Shown here in pieces: positions 16,201 through 20,004 of a DNA stretch of 20,004 bases; positions within the stretch are counted from its first letter, which is position 1, and the number at the start of each line of letters is the position of its first letter. Under the pieces are notes generated by a model. That model saw only the letters and a program-made list of their open reading frames with translations, made no database searches and was not told the DNA's origin. The DNA is taken from positions 1-20,004 of the IMG/VR virus record IMGVR_UViG_3300006928_000153; one strand, written 5' to 3'. Source of the DNA: a virus. Made by a program: the position numbers and the translations under genes.

Positions 16201-17298
16201 AACAACGCTTACGATTATTTGGAGCAACCATTTAGAACAATGTTAAGATCAGTTCAAGAAGGTATTGAAAAAGATGATCAACTTATAAATGGATTTATTC
16301 AAGGTATATCTGATGCATTTAGTAGATCAATTGAACCTTTTACATCAGAGTCAATTGCACCTGAAGCGATTATAGATATTATTGCAAGGGGCGGTGTAAC
16401 TGATTCAGGTAAAAAATTATATACTGAGGAAACACCTATTCCAGACAAAGCAAGAATAATTATGGAACATTTACTAGAAACACAAGTTCCATTTTCTAAA
16501 TCACAGTTATCTAGAATATATTATGCAGCAAGAGGACTACCTGATCCAAAAGGAGAAATATACGATTTAGAAAAAGAATTACCAGGTTTATTAGGATGGA
16601 GATTAATTAAAATAGATCCTGTTAAAGGTCTTAATTTTAAAATAACTGAATTAGATAAATCATCTAGAAATGGTGTAAGAGAATTTACAGGTGGTGACAC
16701 AAGATTATTATCTTCACCAAGTACTGCAAAAGAAGTTATAAGACAATTTTTTATTGCTAATAGATCTATATTTAATTCACAGCAAAAAATGCATTTAGAT
16801 TTAAAAGCAGCCAACCAATTTGATGTAGATGACTCTGAACTAGCGGCAGTGTTTGAAGATAGGGGTATATCTAAAAAAGAATACGGAGCTTTGTTTGGTG
16901 GTGATTTTAGACCTTACACACCTTCACAAAATATTGTAGAAAAATTTGCTAGAAAAGCAGAAGAGTTTAGAGAAGCTAATCCGGAGTACAGCGACCCTTT
17001 TCAAGAAGCTTTACCTACAATTATAGAAATGATTCAAGAATTTTCTGGAGCTGATTTATCTGAATCATGGAAATTTAAACCATCAGATTTTGGACTAGAA
17101 GAAGTAGATGAAGAAATACAATTTAAAGACCCAACAGTAGGTTCATTACCTGACCTACCAATGCCTAGTCAAGAAGTGGTACAGACAGTAGAGATTAAGG
17201 ATCCAGGTCTCATGAATCAGGGTTTGACACAAATAGAAAACGCTCTACTATCTGAAGAAGAAAAACAAATTAGACTAAGACAAAGAGGATTAGCGTAA
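13276..17298 (+). CDS. Large putative internal virion / DNA ejection protein
   Basis: At 1340 residues this is the largest gene in the window. It opens with an acidic leader and a Gly/Ala amphipathic stretch (ISQFEAGLAGVASGILKIPE), followed by helix-rich hydrophobic segments at about 100-130, 163-185 and 217-240 and a glycine-rich hydrophobic segment near 912-931 (ATAFGSIGVGLGAGF). The remainder is charged helix. Size, helical content, position after three smaller ejection-type genes and scattered membrane-active segments fit a large ejected protein comparable in role to T7 gp16 or P22 gp16. I see no clear lysozyme or transglycosylase motif. It overlaps the holin candidate by one base (TAATG). 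Confidence 0.75.
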   Translation: MATYDPTKNFPTKKKLAKGEIEDYIDLTPEAEEDNEISQFEAGLAGVASGILKIPEGFVSLGAELMDATGLSQNAAAKVEQVFDKINPFEEIAEQKTAGKIVEALIQMGVPASIGAKIASKLATKALQARKAGTYVNLKGKNVRKGMQQVYKLNDKARATRFGAAVVGGATGEVFVGDAEKIGTFGDAFQIGPTQLDTEESADPKEDAARKLLNRVKFGADSVLYFPFVYGATKIVGKVGKFGKDLAFSSSKINKRIDQIAGAVRPTSNKPEAMFLAKNQENARKSADANFAMEQVKRIDNEVGKMFPSIKTLFNKGLREDYQKQQAEFYKDLKTLMFEGDMSKKLGDTPIAKKLQKTMTDGGLNSESRKIVFDAIYNSRQKFVNLVETIKEGSTAAVTLPKDVRKLSGLMGDRLKIMLGGTYKIFQNPYVDALTGYKPTDQSINNVKEILKRHGQKHGRELSDDELSYRVNEILDSAIKFTPKTQLPSFKMTDLTIGAKTPDVRKNFVQMMSKKNKNGDPATEIIGKGSKAFRELFGEVDDARESIYSGIGLLSNLARRSEFIDDVLKANDEALEKQTRKLFYADKNEAIKQLGAGGLNKIVSLDETLEGMFKNGVLVNRLKGLHTTQEIADSFEAVNKLSNFFIREGKVADAYKYIFLYPKAGAQIAKTVLSPTTHIRNFLSASAFSVANGTLFTNPSLIVRAMNKARKSVQLGVRSPEAMDEYRRLLELGVVNTQTKMGDYQALLKDIELNPDGGFSTNAFKRMLQKLSRATKPATDLYTAEDDVYKIYNYWVEKERLGDAYLKAGIKKTNQQLEEEAANIVRNTVPNYAYVSDIVKGLRSTPFGNFASFPTAIMNSAVGIGSRITREMKHSKPTKGSNMTPMVFEIGKGFVKNDNPLYGIGMKRLVGSATAFGSIGVGLGAGFKAVNGTTDDQEAALERWVAPYEVGDKKFISYEEDENGKRTYYYQNWSNNNAYDYLEQPFRTMLRSVQEGIEKDDQLINGFIQGISDAFSRSIEPFTSESIAPEAIIDIIARGGVTDSGKKLYTEETPIPDKARIIMEHLLETQVPFSKSQLSRIYYAARGLPDPKGEIYDLEKELPGLLGWRLIKIDPVKGLNFKITELDKSSRNGVREFTGGDTRLLSSPSTAKEVIRQFFIANRSIFNSQQKMHLDLKAANQFDVDDSELAAVFEDRGISKKEYGALFGGDFRPYTPSQNIVEKFARKAEEFREANPEYSDPFQEALPTIIEMIQEFSGADLSESWKFKPSDFGLEEVDEEIQFKDPTVGSLPDLPMPSQEVVQTVEIKDPGLMNQGLTQIENALLSEEEKQIRLRQRGLA

Positions 17299-17516
17299 TG
17301 CCTAACGGTGATAAATTAAGACCTAAAACTACAAGAGAACATTTACTTGCTATCTACGGATATATAACGGGTATGAAAAAAGACATGAAACACATGCATA
17401 ATGGTATTCACGATTTGGGCGGTAAGATAGATAAAATCTATTGGGCATTATTAGCGACGGTGGGGGCTGTCGCACTTTTATTATTAGAGAAAGTTATAGA
17501 TAAAGGTTGGTTCTAG
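17298..17516 (+). CDS. XhlA-like holin / lysis-associated membrane protein
   Basis: A 72-residue protein with a basic, helical N-terminal half (MKKDMKHMHNGIHDLGGKID) and one membrane segment near the C-terminus (about 48-64, IYWALLATVGAVALLLLEK), ending in KVIDKGWF. This layout matches XhlA-type phage holin accessory proteins and other single-pass holins, which open the inner membrane for lysis. The start shares TAATG with the large virion gene and has an AGAGGA ribosome site 8 bases upstream. No endolysin gene is visible beside it, so the lysis role is inferred. Its stop overlaps the stop of the opposite-strand helicase. Confidence 0.7.
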   Translation: MPNGDKLRPKTTREHLLAIYGYITGMKKDMKHMHNGIHDLGGKIDKIYWALLATVGAVALLLLEKVIDKGWF

Positions 17517-18946
17517 ATCCACTCTCTAAAATCTTCATCCATAATTGTATTAGCAATGTTAACTTTATTACGTAAAGCTTTTACAATTCTTTCATCAATA
17601 GTATCTTGACTCATTATATCTATATAAGTCATTTTTCTTGTTTGACCTATACGATCAATACGTGCTTCTGACTGTTGTCTTTTTTCAAGATCGTAACCAT
17701 TAGAAAAATAAATCATATTACTACCTGCAGTTAATGTAATACCGTAACCACCAGTGTGAGTGGTTCCTACAAAGAATCTACAGTTATCATTGTTTTGAAA
17801 TTTTTTAATGTTAGCTGATCTAGCATCTGTATCTGTTGCACCATAATAATCTACAACAGAATCATCACCATATACTTTTTTAATCTCTGCAATAATTCTT
17901 CTTACATCATGGGTGTAGTGGGACCATATAATAGTTTTACCTTCTACATTTTCTAAGATGTTCATTAATTCACCAAGCCTACTACAAGGTAAATCTTTTA
18001 TCGTACCATCATCAGCAGTAAAATGTCCACAAGTAATTTGATGTAGTCTCATTAATTGTGTCATAACAGTTGCTGAAGATTGCATCTTACCATCTAAAAA
18101 AGCTATTGCTTCTTTTTTCATTTGTTCATATACTTTCTTTTGTTCTTTTGTAAGTTCAACATAATGCTTGACATAACTTTTTTCAGGTAAATCTAAACAA
18201 TCATCTTTCAATATTCTTTTAGAAAAAGGTTTTATCTTATCGGATAACTCACCAAGATTTCTGTAGCCTACAACTATTTCTACTTGACGACCATTAACTT
18301 GAATCTTTTTACAGATAGAATATCTAGCACGAAATGTGTAGTAAGATTGATGGTCCAGGAGCCAGGGATCAAGAAACTGACATTGACTAAATAAATCTAG
18401 CGGTGATTTAGTTACAGGAGAACCTGTTAGTATTCTTCTATACTTACAATCTTTTCTAAGTGATAAAATATTTTTAGTTCTATTTGATGTAGGTGTTTTA
18501 ATTGTAGTTGATTCATCAATTGCAATCATTGATTTGTGACATGATAAAAATTTTTTAGCAAACTGTGTTCCAGTACCAGATGAAAAAGCTTCTACGTTCA
18601 TAATTAAAATATGAAAATCTGTTTCTGATTTAAATAAAGTATTTAAGATATCTCTTTGTTTTTTAGATTTGTCAGATGTTTTCCAAAGCACAACTTTTTT
18701 CTGTATATGATCTGGTAAGTGAGTTGGTATTTCAGAATCATACCAATTTTTATATACACCTTTTGGTGCAATCAATAACAGTCCATTTATAAGACCTTTG
18801 TCATATAATACAGCTGCATTATCTAATAATACTTTTGATTTACCTGTACCCATTTCCATAAAGTACGCAAAATTTTCTTTGTCCCACGATGCTTCTAATG
18901 CATCTAATTGATGACCATACGGCTTAGTTTTAAATTTATAGTTCAT
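17513..18946 (-). CDS. SNF2-family DNA helicase / translocase
   Basis: A 477-residue superfamily 2 helicase of SNF2 type. Visible motifs: YGHQLDALE (10-18), Walker A MEMGTGKSK (30-38), motif Ia LLIAPKGVYKNW (57-68), motif II DEST in place of DEAH (144-147), motif III LTGSP (173-177), motif IV TIIWSHYTHDV, motif V GGYGITLTAGSN (399-410), and motif VI QSEARIDRIGQT (425-436). Such proteins translocate on duplex DNA with ATP; phage versions act in replication, recombination or displacing bound proteins. A longer open frame reaches 19078, but its first 44 codons run through the divergent promoter region and the antisense of the next gene, so the ATG at 18946 is preferred. Confidence 0.9.
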   Translation of the reverse strand: MNYKFKTKPYGHQLDALEASWDKENFAYFMEMGTGKSKVLLDNAAVLYDKGLINGLLLIAPKGVYKNWYDSEIPTHLPDHIQKKVVLWKTSDKSKKQRDILNTLFKSETDFHILIMNVEAFSSGTGTQFAKKFLSCHKSMIAIDESTTIKTPTSNRTKNILSLRKDCKYRRILTGSPVTKSPLDLFSQCQFLDPWLLDHQSYYTFRARYSICKKIQVNGRQVEIVVGYRNLGELSDKIKPFSKRILKDDCLDLPEKSYVKHYVELTKEQKKVYEQMKKEAIAFLDGKMQSSATVMTQLMRLHQITCGHFTADDGTIKDLPCSRLGELMNILENVEGKTIIWSHYTHDVRRIIAEIKKVYGDDSVVDYYGATDTDARSANIKKFQNNDNCRFFVGTTHTGGYGITLTAGSNMIYFSNGYDLEKRQQSEARIDRIGQTRKMTYIDIMSQDTIDERIVKALRNKVNIANTIMDEDFREWI

Positions 18947-18999
18947 AATTTGCTTTTTCTTTCTAAAAGTGTATATATTATTACAAAAGGAAAAAGTCA
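18947..18999 (+). promoter_or_regulatory. Divergent intergenic region with plus-strand promoter candidate
   Basis: This 53-base gap separates the helicase from the next module. Toward the plus strand, TATATT (18974-18979) is a good -10 element with only a partial -35 (TTGCTT, 18950-18955, 18-base spacer). AAAAGGA (18985-18991) is the ribosome site for the gene at 19000. A minus-strand promoter is not clear. Confidence 0.4.
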
Positions 19000-19338
19000 A
19001 TGCCAAAAGTGTATTTAGTACAAGACATCCCTGTCGATAGAGAAACCGGTCAACCCAAATATAATATAATGGGTGCACAAAAATATGGCGAGATTACGGT
19101 TATGCTTCCTGCAAGAGCACAAATGATTTTTTCACCAGGACCTTTGATTTTTCAAATAAGAGATAAATTAAAAAGTTTTACAGAAGAAGATTATTTATTA
19201 TTATCTGGTGATCCTGCAATTATTGGAGTGACATGTTCAATAGTTTCTGATATGACTAACGGCAAATACAAGTTGTTAAAATGGGACAGACAGGAAAAAA
19301 CATACTACCCAATCGAAATAAATATTTTTCAGAACTAG
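19000..19338 (+). CDS. Hypothetical protein opening the early/DNA module
   Basis: A 112-residue protein, not recognised. It starts MPKVYLVQDIPVDRETGQPK and is a mixed alpha/beta single domain with a central hydrophobic strand (GEITVMLPARAQMIFSPGPL) and a C-terminal basic patch (KYKLLKWDRQEKTYYPIEI). No catalytic motif or membrane segment is visible. Its own ribosome site (AAAAGGA, about 8 bases upstream) and promoter-like elements suggest independent expression. It is the first plus-strand gene after the inverted helicase. The position suggests a replication- or takeover-related role, but function is unknown. Confidence 0.8.
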   Translation: MPKVYLVQDIPVDRETGQPKYNIMGAQKYGEITVMLPARAQMIFSPGPLIFQIRDKLKSFTEEDYLLLSGDPAIIGVTCSIVSDMTNGKYKLLKWDRQEKTYYPIEINIFQN

Positions 19339-19368
19339 TTGACAAACTAGAATTATCCTATATATACA
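19339..19368 (+). promoter_or_regulatory. Sigma70-type promoter with perfect TTGACA
   Basis: TTGACA (19339-19344) is followed by overlapping TATATA/TATACA candidates (19361-19368; spacer 16-18) in the 49-base gap after the TAG at 19336-19338. It overlaps AACTAGTT (19333-19340), with a second AACTAG at 19345-19350. AAAGG (19376-19380) then serves the ATG at 19388. It is the best host-like promoter in the window. Confidence 0.6.
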
Positions 19369-19387
19369 TTTTACGAAAGGCAAAATT

Positions 19388-19936
19388 ATGAATATAAATT
19401 TAAGACAGGATGCACCTGATCAAACTGATAACGTTGATGTCAATGAATTATCAGAAGCAATAGAACAATTTAAAACTGTTAGCGCACAAGTATTGGCTAC
19501 AGAACAAAAACTAAAAGAGTTTAAAGCTCAAGAAAAATATATTTCTGAATTTGTAATTCCAGAAATTATGGACAAACAAAATTTAAAAACTGTAAAACTA
19601 AAAGATGGTTCTGAACTATCTGTAGGTGATAGGTTTTTTGCTTCATTCAAAGCAGACAAAAAGAATGAAGGTATCAAATGGCTTCGAGACAATGGCTTAG
19701 GTGATATTGTAGATAATAATATTACAGTAACATTTGGTCAAGGCGAAGATAACAAGGCTGTCGAATACGCTAGCCTTGCGAGAGAGCGTGGCTATGAACC
19801 AACTCAACAAGAGAAGGTTCACCACGCTCGACTCTCTGCAGTGATGAAGGAATGGAAAACAAATGGTAATGAAGTTCCTGCTGATCTGTTTAATACACTA
19901 GAAGGTAAAAGAACTAGTGTAACTAATAAAAAATAA
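19388..19936 (+). CDS. Conserved-type phage protein of the DNA module
   Basis: A 182-residue protein. Residues 15-60 form a charged helix or coiled coil (EAIEQFKTVSAQVLATEQKL). A beta-rich domain follows (KTVKLKDGSELSVGDRFFAS), then KWLRDNGLGDIVDNNITVTF, and a C-terminal helix (VHHARLSAVMKEW). The KWLR.NGLGD...N..T..FG.GED pattern is one I recall from small uncharacterised proteins beside phage replication genes; I cannot name a verified function. The start has AAAGG 7 bases upstream and a strong promoter. It probably leads the early operon with the truncated gene after it. Confidence 0.8.
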   Translation: MNINLRQDAPDQTDNVDVNELSEAIEQFKTVSAQVLATEQKLKEFKAQEKYISEFVIPEIMDKQNLKTVKLKDGSELSVGDRFFASFKADKKNEGIKWLRDNGLGDIVDNNITVTFGQGEDNKAVEYASLARERGYEPTQQEKVHHARLSAVMKEWKTNGNEVPADLFNTLEGKRTSVTNKK

Positions 19937-19973
19937 ACAACTAAAATACTAAACTAATAAAGGAGTAAATAGT

Positions 19974-20004
19974 ATGGACAAACAAGTCGTAAAAAAGAAT
20001 AGTG
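19974..20004 (+). CDS. Start of next gene, truncated by window end
   Basis: ATG at 19974 with an AAGGAG ribosome site (19960-19965) 8 bases upstream opens a frame MDKQVVKKNS that runs off the window. The strong ribosome site and the 37-base spacing from the previous stop support a real gene in the same operon. The product cannot be identified from ten codons. Confidence 0.65.
   Translation, partial: MDKQVVKKNS

Noticed and set aside
17505-17540. Hairpin terminator at the holin-helicase convergence
   Set aside because: Only the short TCTAGA palindrome and imperfect flanks are present, with no T-run; not enough to call a terminator.
18947-19078. 44-codon N-terminal extension of the helicase frame
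   Set aside because: It is antisense to the gene at 19000 and its promoter region, and the helicase domain begins naturally at the ATG at 18946 with the YGHQ motif at residue 10.
1-20004. tRNA genes, CRISPR arrays, integrase or attachment sites
   Set aside because: No cloverleaf-like segment, regular spaced repeat or recombinase motif was seen on reading either strand; coding density leaves almost no room.

Overview
The window is part of the genome of an A+T-rich tailed phage, most plausibly a short-tailed (podovirus-like) phage of an A+T-rich marine bacterium such as SAR11/Pelagibacter. The phage call rests on tail-collar fibre genes, a P22 gp10-like structural protein, a run of glycine/alanine/glutamine-rich virion or ejection proteins ending in a 1340-residue protein, an XhlA-like holin candidate, and the start of a DNA-metabolism module. 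The marine/SAR11 assignment is inferred from low G+C, gene style and the many 2-oxoglutarate (2OG) oxygenases. No host gene, tRNA, rRNA, CRISPR array, integrase or insertion sequence was seen.

Layout. (1) 1-2184, plus strand: a small acidic protein and three tandem paralogous tail-collar fibre-tip genes, with conserved ends and a hypervariable loop between two HxH motifs. (2) 2185-4376, minus strand: four consecutive 2OG-Fe(II) oxygenase-like genes of different subtypes, overlapping or nearly so. They are bounded by a 12-bp bidirectional terminator hairpin at one end and a short divergent promoter region at the other. (3) 4426-7852, plus: a gp10-like structural protein and five genes of largely unknown function, several likely virion parts, including a 55-codon GTG-start gene and a His-rich protein. 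(4) 7833-10174, plus: a fifth 2OG oxygenase overlapping a GT4-type glycosyltransferase, which overlaps a DxD-type glycosyltransferase. (5) 10227-17516, plus: four coupled virion/ejection-type genes and the holin candidate. (6) 17513-18946, minus: an SNF2-type helicase. (7) 19000-20004, plus: the start of what looks like the early/DNA module, with a TTGACA promoter and a gene cut by the window end.

How it may work together. Regions 1, 3 and 5 look like late particle, DNA-delivery and lysis genes. Regions 2 and 4 are the accessory part: five distinct Fe(II)/2OG enzymes and two glycosyltransferases placed inside the structural operon. A hydroxylate-then-glycosylate pathway acting on virion proteins (for example the variable fibre tips), host surface glycans or phage DNA is a reasonable hypothesis. 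The sequence shows the enzymes and their coupling, not the substrate.
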